A stretch of DNA of 64,000 nt from Curtobacterium sp. MCSS17_007 (GTDB lineage Bacteria > Actinomycetota > Actinomycetes > Actinomycetales > Microbacteriaceae), in NCBI RefSeq assembly GCF_003234175.2, contig NZ_CP126257.1:2046001-2110000 (forward strand), read 5' to 3'. This document shows positions 22,381-32,970 of this stretch, piece after piece (the stretch's first letter is position 1; every line of letters begins with the position of its first letter). A model generated the notes under the pieces. That model searched no databases and had not been told where the DNA came from. It worked only from the letters and a program-made list of their open reading frames with translations. The position numbers and the translations under genes were made by a program.

Positions 22381-22415
22381 CGACGGCCCGCTCCCCTGTC
22401 AGGAGCGGGCCGTCG
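22381..22415. terminator. Terminator after the FAH-family gene
   Basis: A 14-bp stem CGACGGCCCGCTCC (22381-22394) / GGAGCGGGCCGTCG (22402-22415) lies 15 bases past the stop of the leftward operon and before the rRNA promoter. Confidence 0.8.
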
Positions 22416-22430
22416 GTGCGGTCGGGCCGG

Positions 22431-23201
22431 TCAGTGCCGGCCTATGACCGGGTTCTTCAGCGAGCCGATACCCTCGATGAGGACCTCGACGACCTCGCCG
22501 TCGCGGATGGCTCCGACCCCGGCGGGCGTCCCGGTCAGGATGACGTCACCCGGCAGGAGCGTCCAGATCGACGAGACGAACTCGACGAGGGTCGGGATGT
22601 CGTGCACCATCTCGCTCGTCGACGCCGCCTGGCGCAGTTCGCCGTCGACGCGGGTCTCGAGTCGGATGTCCGACGGGTCGATCTCGGTCTCGATGACCGG
22701 GCCGAGCGGGCAGAAGGTGTCGAAGCCCTTCGCGCGGGTCCACTGTCCGTCGCGAGCCTGCAGGTCACGTGCGGTGACGTCGTTCGCGATGGTGTAGCCG
22801 AGCACCACGCTCGCGAAGTCCTCGCGACGCACGTTCTTGGCGAGCGAGCCGATGACGATCGCGAGCTCGCCCTCGTGGTCGACGCGTCCCACCTCGGCGG
22901 GCAGACGGATCGGGTCGTCGGGCCCGATGACCGCGGTGTTCGGCTTGAGGAACACCACCGGATCGTCGCTCGACCGCTCGTCCATCTCGGACGCGTGCTC
23001 GGCGTAGTTGAGGCCGACACCGATGACCTTCGACCGCGGGATCACCGGCGCGAGGAGCTTGGCGTCGGCGAGCGGCACCCGCTCCCCCGTCGTCTCGAAC
23101 CCCTGGTACATCGGGTCCCCCGCGAGCACGACCAGGTCGCGCTCGTCGAGGATGCCGTACCGCGGGTCTTCACCCGTGCTGCTGAACCGTGCGATCTTCA
23201 C
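22431..23201 (-). CDS. Fumarylacetoacetate hydrolase family protein
   Basis: A 256-residue FAH-fold protein. VIGVGLNYAEHASEM, the metal-binding region with DHEGELAIVIG, and the C-terminal ILTGTPAGVGAIRDGE are the standard signatures. The family includes hydratases, decarboxylases and acylpyruvate hydrolases, so the substrate is open; acylpyruvase or oxaloacetate tautomerase activity is likely for this short type. It starts at GTG 23201 with TAGGGT six bases upstream, so it can be made from a leaderless mRNA independently of ilvE, whose stop is only 24 bases away. It recurs next to these amino-acid genes in related actinobacteria (from memory). Confidence 0.88.
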   Translation of the reverse strand: MKIARFSSTGEDPRYGILDERDLVVLAGDPMYQGFETTGERVPLADAKLLAPVIPRSKVIGVGLNYAEHASEMDERSSDDPVVFLKPNTAVIGPDDPIRLPAEVGRVDHEGELAIVIGSLAKNVRREDFASVVLGYTIANDVTARDLQARDGQWTRAKGFDTFCPLGPVIETEIDPSDIRLETRVDGELRQAASTSEMVHDIPTLVEFVSSIWTLLPGDVILTGTPAGVGAIRDGEVVEVLIEGIGSLKNPVIGRH

Positions 23202-23225
23202 CCGTCGACCCTACCGATCCCGGGC

Positions 23226-24362
23226 TCAGGCCGGCTCGGTCAGCCGGGTCATCCACCCGTGCGGGTCCGGACGGCGGCCGTACTGGATGTCGGTCAACTC
23301 CTCGCGCAGCGACATGGTGAGCTCACCCGCTCCGACCGTCGGCGAGCCGATGGTGAAGCCCTCGCCGCGGAGCTCCGCGATGGGCGTGACGACCGCCGCG
23401 GTACCGCAGGCGAACGCCTCGGTGATCGTGCCGTCGGCGACGCCGTCCCGCCATTCGTCGAGGGTCACGCGGCGACGTTCGACCCGCAACCCGCGGTCCT
23501 CCGCGAGCTGCAGGATCGAGTCGCGCGTGATGCCCTCGAGGATCGACTCGGAATCGGGCGTGACGAGGGTACCGTCCGACTTGACGAGCACGACGTTCAT
23601 GCCGCCGAGCTCCTCGAGGTACTTGCCCTCCTCGGAGTCGAGGAACATGACCTGCTGGCAGCCCTGCTCGTACGCCTCCTGCTGCGGGAGCAGGGACGCC
23701 GCGTAGTTGCCACCGGTCTTCGCGGCGCCGGTACCGCCACGGGCAGCACGTGCGTACTTCGTCGACAGCCAGATGCTCACCGGCTTCGGCCCGGACGTGA
23801 AGTACGCCCCAGCCGGACTGGCGATGCAGTGGTACGCGACCTCCTGCGCGGCCCGGACACCGAGGAACGACTCGGTCGCGATCATGAACGGGCGGAGGTA
23901 CAGGCTCGTCTCCGGAGCCGACGGGACCCAGTCGACGTCGGCGCGGACGAGCTGCCGGACCGACTCGACGAAGACCTCGACCGGCAGTTCCGGGAGCGCG
24001 AGCCGGCGTGCCGAGCGCTGGAAGCGGCGGGCGTTCGCGTCCGGCCGGAAGGACCACACCGAACCGTCGGCGTGGCGGTAGGCCTTCATGCCCTCGAAGA
24101 TCTCCTGCGCGTAGTGGAACACGCTGGCGCTGGGGTCGAGGGTCAGCGGCCCGTACGGGTGGATCGAGGCGCTGTGCCAGCCGTCCTGGAGGGACCACTG
24201 GACGGTGGCCATGTGGTCGGTGAAGTGCTTGCCGAAGCCCGGGTCGGCGAGGATCTCCTCGCGCTCGGCGGCAGCACGACGCTCGGGCGACGGGGTGCTC
24301 GCGAACTCGAGGGCGAAGTCGCCGTCGGTGACGGTGTCGGTGCTCGCGCTGTCGTTGTGCAT
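23226..24362 (-). CDS. ilvE: Branched-chain amino acid aminotransferase
   Basis: A 378-residue class IV PLP aminotransferase making the last step to leucine, isoleucine and valine. It has the eukaryote/actinobacteria-type length. KTGGNYAASL contains the PLP lysine region and ASPAGAYFTSGPKPVSIW and the C-terminal ITEAFACGTAAVVTPI match the family. The ATG at 24362 was chosen as the first codon after leuB, which ends 15 bases upstream. It is the third gene of serA-leuB-ilvE. Confidence 0.96.
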   Translation of the reverse strand: MHNDSASTDTVTDGDFALEFASTPSPERRAAAEREEILADPGFGKHFTDHMATVQWSLQDGWHSASIHPYGPLTLDPSASVFHYAQEIFEGMKAYRHADGSVWSFRPDANARRFQRSARRLALPELPVEVFVESVRQLVRADVDWVPSAPETSLYLRPFMIATESFLGVRAAQEVAYHCIASPAGAYFTSGPKPVSIWLSTKYARAARGGTGAAKTGGNYAASLLPQQEAYEQGCQQVMFLDSEEGKYLEELGGMNVVLVKSDGTLVTPDSESILEGITRDSILQLAEDRGLRVERRRVTLDEWRDGVADGTITEAFACGTAAVVTPIAELRGEGFTIGSPTVGAGELTMSLREELTDIQYGRRPDPHGWMTRLTEPA

Positions 24363-24377
24363 CGGGGGTGACTCCTG

Positions 24378-25445
24378 TCAGGCGGTGGTGGTGCGCGCAA
24401 CGGCCGCGGCGGCGATGGCGTCACCGATCTCGGACGTGCTGCGCGGCGTGGTGCCCCGGCTCGCGAGGTCGGCCTCGACCGCGTCGGTCACGGCCGCCGC
24501 CAGGTCCGCGCGGCCCAGGTGGTCGAGCAGGAGGGCGACGGACAGGACGGCGGCGGTCGGGTCGGCCACCTGCTGGCCTGCGATGTCCGGCGCGGAACCG
24601 TGGACCGGCTCGAACATGCTGGGGAAGGTGCCGTCCGGGTTGATGTTCCCCGAGGCCGCCAGACCGATGCCGCCGCTGATCGCGCCGGCCAGGTCGGTGA
24701 TGATGTCGCCGAACAGGTTGTCGGTGACGATGACGTCGAACCGACCGGGCTCGCGCACCATGTGGATGGTCACCGCGTCGACGTGCTGGTAGTCGACGGT
24801 GACGTCCGGGTGCTCCTCCGCGACCGTGGCGACCGTGCGCTGCCAGAGCGCGCCGGCGTGCACGAGCACGTTGCTCTTGTGGACGAGCGTCAGGTGCTTC
24901 CGGGGCCGTCGCGCCGCGAGGTCGAACGCGTACCGGACGACCCGTTCCACGCCGTGCGCCGTGTTGAGCGAGACCTCGGTCGCGATCTCGTGCGGGGTAC
25001 CGACCCGGATCGCGCCGCCGTTGCCGACGTACGGCCCCTCGGTGCCCTCGCGGACGACCACGAAGTCGACCTCGCCAGGCTCGGCCAGGGGGCTCGCGAC
25101 CGAGGAGTACACCTTCGTCGGGCGGAGGTTCACGTAGTGGTCGAACGCGAAGCGCAGCTTCAGCAGGAGCCCGCGCTCGATGATGCCCCCGGCGAGCCGG
25201 GGGTCGCGCGGGTCGCCACCGACGGCGCCGAGCAGGATCGCGTCGTGCTCGGCGACCGCGGCCATGTCGTCGTCCGTGAGGATGTCCCCGGTCTCGAGGT
25301 ACCGAGCGGCACCGAGCGAGAACGCGGTCTCCTGCACGTCGACGTCGTCGGGCAGCACGGCGTGCAGGACCTTGAGCGCCTCGTCGACCACCTCGGGCCC
25401 GATGCCGTCGCCGCGGATGACCGCGAGCTTGACCGTCTGTGCCAT
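24378..25445 (-). CDS. leuB: 3-isopropylmalate dehydrogenase
   Basis: A 355-residue NAD-dependent dehydrogenase that oxidises and decarboxylates 3-isopropylmalate. [16 protein letters not shown] opens the protein, [14 protein letters not shown] is mid-protein and the metal/substrate motif [19 protein letters not shown] lies near residue 235. GSAPDIAGQ near residue 288 is the NAD-adenine region. It begins 10 bases after serA stops, indicating one transcript. In this genome it is unlinked to leuC-leuD. Confidence 0.97.
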   Translation of the reverse strand: MAQTVKLAVIRGDGIGPEVVDEALKVLHAVLPDDVDVQETAFSLGAARYLETGDILTDDDMAAVAEHDAILLGAVGGDPRDPRLAGGIIERGLLLKLRFAFDHYVNLRPTKVYSSVASPLAEPGEVDFVVVREGTEGPYVGNGGAIRVGTPHEIATEVSLNTAHGVERVVRYAFDLAARRPRKHLTLVHKSNVLVHAGALWQRTVATVAEEHPDVTVDYQHVDAVTIHMVREPGRFDVIVTDNLFGDIITDLAGAISGGIGLAASGNINPDGTFPSMFEPVHGSAPDIAGQQVADPTAAVLSVALLLDHLGRADLAAAVTDAVEADLASRGTTPRSTSEIGDAIAAAAVARTTTA

Positions 25446-25455
25446 GTCGGCGGCC

Positions 25456-27045
25456 CTACAGCGTGATGTCGATCTCGCGGAGCGAGGTCGCGTCGATGGT
25501 GGACCGGACGTGCTCGAGGATCTCCGCGGGGACCGGCGAGTCGACGGTCAGGACGCTGAGGGCCTGACCGCCGGCCTCCTGCCGCGAGATCTGCATCGCC
25601 GCGATGTTGATGCCGGCGTCACCGAACTCCTTGCCGTAGACCGCGACGATGCCGGGCCGGTCCGTGTAGACCATCACGACGTGGTGCGCGTCGAGGGCCA
25701 CCTCGACGTCGTGGCCGTTGATCTCGACGAGCTTCTCGACCTGCTTCGCGCCGGTGAGCGTGCCGGACACGCTGATCGCCGGCCCGTCGGACTGGGCGCC
25801 GCGGATGGTGAGGACGTTGCGGTACTCGGGGCTGTCCGCGTCGGTGATGAGCCGGACGCTCACACCCCGCTGCTCGGCGATCAGCGGTGCGTTCACGTAG
25901 GAGACCTGGTCGCTGACGACGTCGGTGAAGACGCCCTTCAGCGCTGCGAGCTTCAGCACGCTGACGTCGTACTGCGCGAGCTCGCCGTGCACCTCGACGT
26001 CGATGCTCGTCACGGGTGACGTGGCGAGGCCGGTGAACACCTGGCCGAGCTTCTCCATGAGCGGGATGCCGGGACGCACGTAGGGGTCGATGACACCGCC
26101 GGCGACGTTGACCGCGTCCGGCACCAGCTCGCCGCCGAGGGCGAGGCGCACGGACTTCGCGACCGAGACACCGGCCTTCTCCTGAGCCTCGTCGGTGGAC
26201 GCACCGAGGTGCGGCGTGACGACGACGTTCGGCAGTCCGAGCAACGGCGAGTCCTTCGGCGGCTCGGACACGAAGACGTCGAGGCCGGCGCCGGCGATCA
26301 CGCCTGACGTGAGCGCCCGGTGCAGGGCATCCTCGTCGATCAGGCCGCCACGGGCGACGTTCACGACGAACGCGGTCGGCTTCATGAGCGCGAACTGCCC
26401 GTCGGAGATCATGCCGACCGTCTCCGGCGTCTTCGGCATGTGGATCGTGGTGAAGTCCGCTCGGCGGAGGAGGTCCTCCAGCGAGACGAGCTCGACCCCG
26501 AGCTGCTGCGCGCGGGCCGTCGTGACGTACGGGTCGTACGCGATGACGGACACGCCGAAGGCCTGCAGACGCTGCGTGATGAGCGCGCCGATGCGGCCGA
26601 GGCCGATGATGCCGACGGTCTTCTCGTAGAGCTCGACACCCGTGTAGGACGAGCGCTTCCAGGCGCCCGCCGCGAGCGACGCGTGCGCCGCAGGGATGTG
26701 GCGCGCGAGCGACAGGATGTGGCCGACCGTCAGCTCCGCGGCCGAGATGATGTTCGACGTCGGTGCGTTGACCACCATGACACCGGCGGTCGTCGCCGCC
26801 TTGATGTCGACGTTGTCGAGACCGACGCCCGCGCGGGCGACGACCTTGAGCTGCGGCGCCGCGGCGATGGCCTCGGCGTCGATCTTCGTGGCGGAGCGCA
26901 CCAGCACGGCGTGCGCGTCAGCGAGGGAGGCCAGGAGTGCAGAGCGGTCGGTACCGTCCACGTTCCGGATCTCGAAGTCGGGCCCGAGGGCGTCGACGGT
27001 TGCGGGCGAGAGTTCTTCGGCGATCAGGACGACCGGCTTCGGCAC
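25456..27045 (-). CDS. serA: D-3-phosphoglycerate dehydrogenase
   Basis: A 529-residue long-form SerA, the first step of serine synthesis. The N-terminal substrate domain is followed by the NAD-binding [16 protein letters not shown] near residue 145, the catalytic Arg/Glu/His region ending in PHLGAST near residue 280, an allosteric intervening domain and a C-terminal ACT domain (from about residue 455, [20 protein letters not shown]), where serine usually binds. It starts at GTG 27045 with AGGAA just upstream, and TACGAT further up as a -10. First gene of serA-leuB-ilvE. Confidence 0.97.
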   Translation of the reverse strand: MPKPVVLIAEELSPATVDALGPDFEIRNVDGTDRSALLASLADAHAVLVRSATKIDAEAIAAAPQLKVVARAGVGLDNVDIKAATTAGVMVVNAPTSNIISAAELTVGHILSLARHIPAAHASLAAGAWKRSSYTGVELYEKTVGIIGLGRIGALITQRLQAFGVSVIAYDPYVTTARAQQLGVELVSLEDLLRRADFTTIHMPKTPETVGMISDGQFALMKPTAFVVNVARGGLIDEDALHRALTSGVIAGAGLDVFVSEPPKDSPLLGLPNVVVTPHLGASTDEAQEKAGVSVAKSVRLALGGELVPDAVNVAGGVIDPYVRPGIPLMEKLGQVFTGLATSPVTSIDVEVHGELAQYDVSVLKLAALKGVFTDVVSDQVSYVNAPLIAEQRGVSVRLITDADSPEYRNVLTIRGAQSDGPAISVSGTLTGAKQVEKLVEINGHDVEVALDAHHVVMVYTDRPGIVAVYGKEFGDAGINIAAMQISRQEAGGQALSVLTVDSPVPAEILEHVRSTIDATSLREIDITL

Positions 27046-27154
27046 AGCTGCAGTTCCTCACACGAGACGGGCGGTGTCCCACCATCGTATCGACGCGGGG
27101 ACCCCGTTACGACCGCGACACCGGTCCCCCACGGGACCACACGACGGGCCGGAG

Positions 27155-27187
27155 GGACGGGAAGCGCCGGCGCCGCGCCTCCCGTCC
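27155..27187. terminator. Palindromic terminator-like element (GGACGGGAGG family, imperfect)
   Basis: GGACGGGAAGCGC (from 27155) pairs imperfectly with GCGCCTCCCGTCC (to 27187), seven bases beyond the stop of the small membrane-protein gene and upstream of serA. Confidence 0.5.
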
Positions 27188-27193
27188 GGTGCG

Positions 27194-27574
27194 TCAGAAG
27201 TCGAGCAGGCGCGGCACGAAGAGCTGCAGGTCCAGCCAGAGCGCCCCCGCCGCCGCGAACGCGACCAGGAAGACGCCGACCGTCACCGACAGCCGTGCGC
27301 GGCGCGTCACCCAGAGGGCGACCACGAACGCGACGGGCGCGATCGCGATGTCGAGGACGAGCCACCCCCAGGGGGTGCTGCGCTGCAGCGACCCGCCGCC
27401 GGAGGTCGTCTCGAGGAACGTGTTGAACGCACGCACCGACTGCGAGACGGTGACGAGGTTCCCGACGCTCTGGACCGTCATGTAGGTGAACAGGGCCCCG
27501 AAGACGACCCAGACGGCGACCCGACCGACGATCGGCGAGGGGCTGCGGCGCGACGCCGGCGTGGCGGCGGTCAC
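27194..27574 (-). CDS. Small four-helix membrane protein, unknown function
   Basis: A 126-residue hydrophobic protein with about four membrane segments (VGRVAVWVVFGALFTYMTV, the VLDIAIAPVAFVVALWV region and two C-terminal helices). No family motif was recognised. The GTG start (27572-27574) overlaps the TGA of the upstream gene by the GTGA pattern, so this and the next membrane gene form a coupled pair. The preceding ORF sequence in frame is Arg/Pro-rich and not protein-like, so the later start is preferred. Confidence 0.7.
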   Translation of the reverse strand: MTAATPASRRSPSPIVGRVAVWVVFGALFTYMTVQSVGNLVTVSQSVRAFNTFLETTSGGGSLQRSTPWGWLVLDIAIAPVAFVVALWVTRRARLSVTVGVFLVAFAAAGALWLDLQLFVPRLLDF

Positions 27575-28014
27575 CCGAAGCTCCTCGTCATGAGGAACGG
27601 CCAAGGGAACAGGACCGCGGCACCGAGGAGCATCCAGAGCAGACGGGTCCGGGTGCGACGACCGCGCCCGGCCCAGAGCACGACCGTGAACCACAGCGCC
27701 GGGGCGACGATGGAGAGGAAGCGCAGGACCTCGACGAACACGGTGAGGACGGTGTCGACGTTCGAGACGTACGCGGTCGACGCGGTGAGCAGCCAGGCGA
27801 CGGTGTACAGCAGGTAGAGGCCGCCGAACACGCCGAACCCGACGAGCGCGCCCGAGGTCTCCGGGGTCTCCGGGTCGCGGCCCCCGCGGTCCTTCACGGC
27901 GACCGGGTTGTGGGCCGCGTCGACGTGGGTCGCGTCGTCCGCGTCGCCCCAGCTGAGGGCCTCGTCGTCGTCGTGGTCGACGGAGCCGTCGGGCGGGGAA
28001 GCTGCCGTGGTCAT
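27571..28014 (-). CDS. Small membrane protein with acidic N-terminus, unknown function
   Basis: A 147-residue protein. The first 55 residues are hydrophilic and rich in Asp/Glu, followed by about three membrane helices (VGFGVFGGLYLLYTVAWLL, a middle VEVLRFLSIVAPALWFTVV helix, and one near the C-terminus). Its partner is the overlapping downstream membrane gene; both lie between mtlD and serA without an obvious link to either. TAGAAT seven bases before the ATG suggests a leaderless start and an independent promoter. Function not recognised. Confidence 0.7.
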   Translation of the reverse strand: MTTAASPPDGSVDHDDDEALSWGDADDATHVDAAHNPVAVKDRGGRDPETPETSGALVGFGVFGGLYLLYTVAWLLTASTAYVSNVDTVLTVFVEVLRFLSIVAPALWFTVVLWAGRGRRTRTRLLWMLLGAAVLFPWPFLMTRSFG

Positions 28015-28064
28015 GCAGACGATTCTACGAGGGACCCGCGTCGGCGGGCACCACGGAGCGTCGG

Positions 28065-29255
28065 TCAGACGTCGGCGGGCTGGCCCTCGAGCACCTCGGC
28101 GACGACGTCGCGCACCGCCGGGAACAGCGGGTGGCTCTCCATGAGACCGGTGAGGATCTCGGTGAGCGCGTGCGCGGTCGCCCCGGAGCGAAGGAGCGCG
28201 TGCAGCTCGATCGACTCGGGGTCGTTCTCGTCGTCGAAGGCCAGGGCGACCCGGACGGCACCGAGCAGGTGCTCGACGGGCAGCCCCCGCTCGGCCAGCT
28301 GGGACGCCGGGCCGACGAAGCGTTCGCGTCGACCCAGCTTGCGGAGCGGGTTGCGCCCCACGCGGGCCGTGGTGTCCGGCAGGAGCGGGTTCGCGATGCG
28401 GGTGAGGTTCGCCGCGACGTAGCGGGCGTGCTCGGCCGGGTCGAAACCGTGCTTGGCGACGAGCAGTGCGGTCGTCTCGGCGAGGACGCCGTCGACCTCG
28501 GCGCGGACCTCGCGGTCCTCGAGCGCCTCGCGGATGAGCCGGATCCCCCGGACGAACCCGTGGTACGCCGCGGTCGCGTGGGCGGTGTTCACGGTGTAGA
28601 GCTTCCGCTCGACGAACGGCTGCAGGTCGTCGACCCACGTGACGCCGTCGATCTGCGGCGGCTCGGCGTCCGACGCGGCGAACGGAGTGCGCTCGATGAC
28701 CCACTCGTAGAACGGCTCCAGCACGACGTCGAGACCGCCCGACTGGCCGAGCACCCCGGACTGGTCCGGGACGATGCGGTCGATCGCGCAGTTCGCGAAG
28801 ACCGCGGCGACGTCGCGGTCCTCGAGGATCGGGGCCCGTCGGATGCTCGCGTGCAGCGAGTCCGTCGCGTTGAAGGCGTTCTCGCACGCCACGACGGTCA
28901 CGTCGCCACGCTCCGGCGACCGTGCCGCGAGGCCCTCGGCGATGACCGGCGCGACGAGTGGCAGCGTCCGCGCGCCGACCGCGGTGGTCACGACGTCCGC
29001 CTCGGCGATCGCCTGCACCACCCGGTCGCGATCGGTCTTGCTGCTCAGCGCACGGAACCCGTACACCAGGTGCTCGACCGGCTGCTCACCGACCTCGTGC
29101 ACGACGAACCGACCGGCTTCGTTGAGCGCCGACACGACACGGTCGTCCACGTCGACGAAGGTGAGCTCGTAGCCGCTCGCGACCAGGAACTGGCCCACGA
29201 ACCCGCGCCCGATCTTGCCGGCGCCGATGTGGACCGCTCGCTTCGTCACCGCCAT
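28065..29255 (-). CDS. mtlD: Mannitol-1-phosphate 5-dehydrogenase
   Basis: A 396-residue NAD-dependent polyol dehydrogenase interconverting mannitol-1-phosphate and fructose-6-phosphate. AVHIGAGKIGRGFVGQ is the typical MtlD Rossmann motif, EPFYEWVIE lies mid-protein, and the conserved KLYTVNTAHATAAYHG carries the catalytic lysine region. No mannitol PTS genes are nearby, so it may work with a transporter elsewhere or in mannitol synthesis as a compatible solute. GGAGGA 7-12 bases before the ATG is a clear ribosome-binding site. It stands alone between the ilv and ser-leu blocks. Confidence 0.9.
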   Translation of the reverse strand: MAVTKRAVHIGAGKIGRGFVGQFLVASGYELTFVDVDDRVVSALNEAGRFVVHEVGEQPVEHLVYGFRALSSKTDRDRVVQAIAEADVVTTAVGARTLPLVAPVIAEGLAARSPERGDVTVVACENAFNATDSLHASIRRAPILEDRDVAAVFANCAIDRIVPDQSGVLGQSGGLDVVLEPFYEWVIERTPFAASDAEPPQIDGVTWVDDLQPFVERKLYTVNTAHATAAYHGFVRGIRLIREALEDREVRAEVDGVLAETTALLVAKHGFDPAEHARYVAANLTRIANPLLPDTTARVGRNPLRKLGRRERFVGPASQLAERGLPVEHLLGAVRVALAFDDENDPESIELHALLRSGATAHALTEILTGLMESHPLFPAVRDVVAEVLEGQPADV

Positions 29256-29432
29256 CCGACGATCCTCCCACGTCCGAGGACACGGTCGTGACCACTCCTC
29301 GCGATGCCGCGGAGCAGCACTGCGGGACGGGTCGCGGAAGTGGAGCGCCCGGGTACGGGGACGCCACGGGGGCGCCGGGTGCGGGCGCTGGTGCAGGAGG
29401 GGTTCTGGTGCATGTCGTTCGGGTCACATCGC

Positions 29433-29462
29433 GAGGCGGCGGTGCGCACGCACCGCCGCCTC
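29433..29462. terminator. Terminator after ilvC
   Basis: A strong stem GAGGCGGCGGTGC / GCACCGCCGCCTC with a four-base loop, 24 bases past the ilvC stop on the minus strand. It closes the ilvD-B-N-C operon before mtlD. Confidence 0.75.
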
Positions 29463-29485
29463 GTCATCGAGTGGTCGCCCGCAGA

Positions 29486-30607
<1,122 letters not shown>

Positions 30608-31108
30608 TCAGCGCACGCGGTCGGTGATGCTCTTCGGGCCGCGGCCCATGCCGAGCAGGCCGGCGCGGGCGAGCTCCTTGACGCCGTAGGGCTCGAGCAC
30701 CCGCAGGATCGCCTGGATCTTGCCGGGGTCGCCGGTCACCTCGACGACGAGCGAGTCCGTCGCCACGTCGACGACCTGCGCACGGAAGAGGGTCACGGCC
30801 TCGAGCACGGCGGAACGGGTCTGGTTGTCGACCCGGACCTTGACGAGCATGTGCTCGCGCTGCACCGACTGCGAGAAGTCGAGCTCGACGATCTTGATGA
30901 CGTTGACGAGCTTGTTGAGCTGCTTCGTCACCTGTTCCAGCGGCAGGTCCTCGACGTCGACGACGACCGTGATGCGGGACAGGCCCTCGACCTCGGTGCC
31001 GCCCACGGCGAGCGACTCGATGTTGAAGCCGCGTCGGGCGAACAGGCCGGCGACGCGCGTCAGCAGACCCGGCTTGTCCTCGACGAGCAGGGAGAGGACG
31101 TGACTCAT
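30608..31108 (-). CDS. ilvN: Acetolactate synthase small (regulatory) subunit
   Basis: A 166-residue regulatory subunit that confers valine feedback on IlvB. The N-terminal ACT domain begins [22 protein letters not shown] and contains [10 protein letters not shown]; the second half ([15 protein letters not shown] onward) is the usual C-terminal ACT-like domain. The ATG at 31106-31108 overlaps the stop of ilvB by four bases, coupling translation of the two subunits. Confidence 0.97.
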   Translation of the reverse strand: MSHVLSLLVEDKPGLLTRVAGLFARRGFNIESLAVGGTEVEGLSRITVVVDVEDLPLEQVTKQLNKLVNVIKIVELDFSQSVQREHMLVKVRVDNQTRSAVLEAVTLFRAQVVDVATDSLVVEVTGDPGKIQAILRVLEPYGVKELARAGLLGMGRGPKSITDRVR

Positions 31109-32925
31109 GCGGGGTCTCCGGTCATGTCGGCGTCCTCGACGTCCCAGCTGGGCGCGTGGTCGCGGGCGTACTGGATGGACGAGTTGCCGACGCCCTGCGG
31201 GACCATCGGCCACACCATGGAGTCGCGGCTCACCACGAAGTCGATGACGACCGGGCGGTCGTTCGTCTCGAGGGCGAGCTGGATCGCGTCGTCGACCTGG
31301 TCGGCACGCTCGACGCGGATGCCGAGGGCCCCGTAGGCGTCGGCGAGCTTCACGAAGTCCGGCACGCGGCGCGACTCGTGACCGGTCTCGAGGTCGGTGA
31401 ACGAGTGGCGGCCGTCGTAGAACAGCGTCTGCCACTGGCGCACCATGCCGAGCGACGAGTTGTTGATGATCGCGACCTTGATCGGGATGTCGTTGATGAC
31501 GCAGGTCGCGAGCTCCTGGTTCGTCATCTGGAAGCAGCCGTCGCCGTCGATCGCCCAGACCACCCGGTCGGGCTCGGCGACCTTCGCGCCCATGGCGGCC
31601 GGGACCGAGTAGCCCATGGTGCCGGCACCGCCCGAGTTCAGCCAGGCGTGCGGCCGCTCGTACTTGATGAACTGCGCCGACCACATCTGGTGCTGGCCCA
31701 CGCCCGACGCGTACACGGCCTCGGGTCCGGTCAGCTCACCGATGCGGCGGATGATCGCCTGCGGTGCGAGCAGCCCGTCGGTCGGCTCGACGTACCCGAG
31801 CGGGAAGTCGGTGCGCAGCTGATCGAGCTTCGCCCACCACGCGCTCGTGTCCGCGCGGTCGGCGGAGACGTCGTTCCACGCGTCGAGCAGGTCGACGAGG
31901 ACCTCGCGGGCGTCGCCCACGATCGGGACGTCGGCGTACCGGATCTTCGAGATCTCGGCGGGGTCGATGTCGACGTGGACGACCTTGGCGTGCGGCGCGA
32001 ACTCGTCGGCCTTGCCGGTCACGCGGTCGTCGAACCGGGCACCGAGGGCGATGATGAGGTCGCTGTCCTGCAGGCCGAGCACCGCGGGCACCGTGCCGTG
32101 CATGCCCGGCATGCCGAGGTGCTGCGGGTGCGAGTCCGGGAACGCACCGCGGGCCATCAGCGTCGTGACGACCGGCGTGCCGGTGGCCTCGGCGAAGCGC
32201 AGCAGCTCGGCGGACGCGCCGGAGCGGACGACGCCGCCACCGACGTAGAGCACCGGCCGCTCGGCCTCGGCCAGCAGCTGCGCGGCAGCGGTGATCTGCT
32301 TGCCGTGCGCCTTCGTGACCGGACGGTAGCCGGGCAGGTCGATCTTCGGCGGCCACACGTAGGGCGCCGACTTCTGCTGGGCGTCCTTCGTGATGTCGAC
32401 GAGCACCGGGCCCGGGCGACCGGTGGTCGCGATCTGGTGCGCCGCCGCGAGGGTCGCGGGGATGTCGGCCGGGTCGGTCACGAGGAACGAGTGCTTCGTG
32501 ATCGGCATCGTGATGCCGACGATGTCGGCTTCCTGGAAGGCGTCCGTCCCCATCAGGGTCGAGAACACCTGCCCCGTGATGGCGATGAACGGCACCGAGT
32601 CCATGTAGGCGTCGGCGATGGCGGTGACGAGGTTCGTCGCGCCGGGGCCGGACGTGGCGATCGCGACGCCGACCTTGCCCGACGCCGAGGCGTAGCCCTC
32701 GGCCGCGTGGCCGGCGCCCTGCTCGTGCCGGACGAGGATGTGCCGGATGGTGGTCGACGCCATGAGCTCGTCGTAGAACGGGATGATGGCGCCGCCGGGC
32801 AGGCCGAAGACGTCGGTGATCCCGAGGTGCTCGAGCGTCCGGAGGACGGCTCCCGAGCCGGTCAGGATCTCCGGCGACCGGCGTGCACCGGCTGCAGCGG
32901 ACAGCGGAGTGGCTTCCGTGGGCAT
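31105..32925 (-). CDS. ilvB: Acetolactate synthase large subunit
   Basis: A 606-residue ThDP-dependent enzyme condensing pyruvate to acetolactate (or with 2-ketobutyrate). The first domain holds [16 protein letters not shown] with the activating Glu in [15 protein letters not shown], and the C-terminal ThDP motif [14 protein letters not shown] ends in [14 protein letters not shown]. It starts 45 bases after ilvD. No leader-peptide attenuator or T-box is seen in that gap. Confidence 0.97.
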   Translation of the reverse strand: MPTEATPLSAAAGARRSPEILTGSGAVLRTLEHLGITDVFGLPGGAIIPFYDELMASTTIRHILVRHEQGAGHAAEGYASASGKVGVAIATSGPGATNLVTAIADAYMDSVPFIAITGQVFSTLMGTDAFQEADIVGITMPITKHSFLVTDPADIPATLAAAHQIATTGRPGPVLVDITKDAQQKSAPYVWPPKIDLPGYRPVTKAHGKQITAAAQLLAEAERPVLYVGGGVVRSGASAELLRFAEATGTPVVTTLMARGAFPDSHPQHLGMPGMHGTVPAVLGLQDSDLIIALGARFDDRVTGKADEFAPHAKVVHVDIDPAEISKIRYADVPIVGDAREVLVDLLDAWNDVSADRADTSAWWAKLDQLRTDFPLGYVEPTDGLLAPQAIIRRIGELTGPEAVYASGVGQHQMWSAQFIKYERPHAWLNSGGAGTMGYSVPAAMGAKVAEPDRVVWAIDGDGCFQMTNQELATCVINDIPIKVAIINNSSLGMVRQWQTLFYDGRHSFTDLETGHESRRVPDFVKLADAYGALGIRVERADQVDDAIQLALETNDRPVVIDFVVSRDSMVWPMVPQGVGNSSIQYARDHAPSWDVEDADMTGDPA

Positions 32926-32970
32926 GAGGTGGTCCTTGCCTGGAGGGATGGCGGTTCGAACGTGTCGACG

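Noticed and set aside
32926..32970. Attenuator or T-box upstream of ilvB
   Set aside because: The ilvD-ilvB gap is only 45 bases; no leader peptide rich in Leu/Ile/Val and no T-box core was seen.
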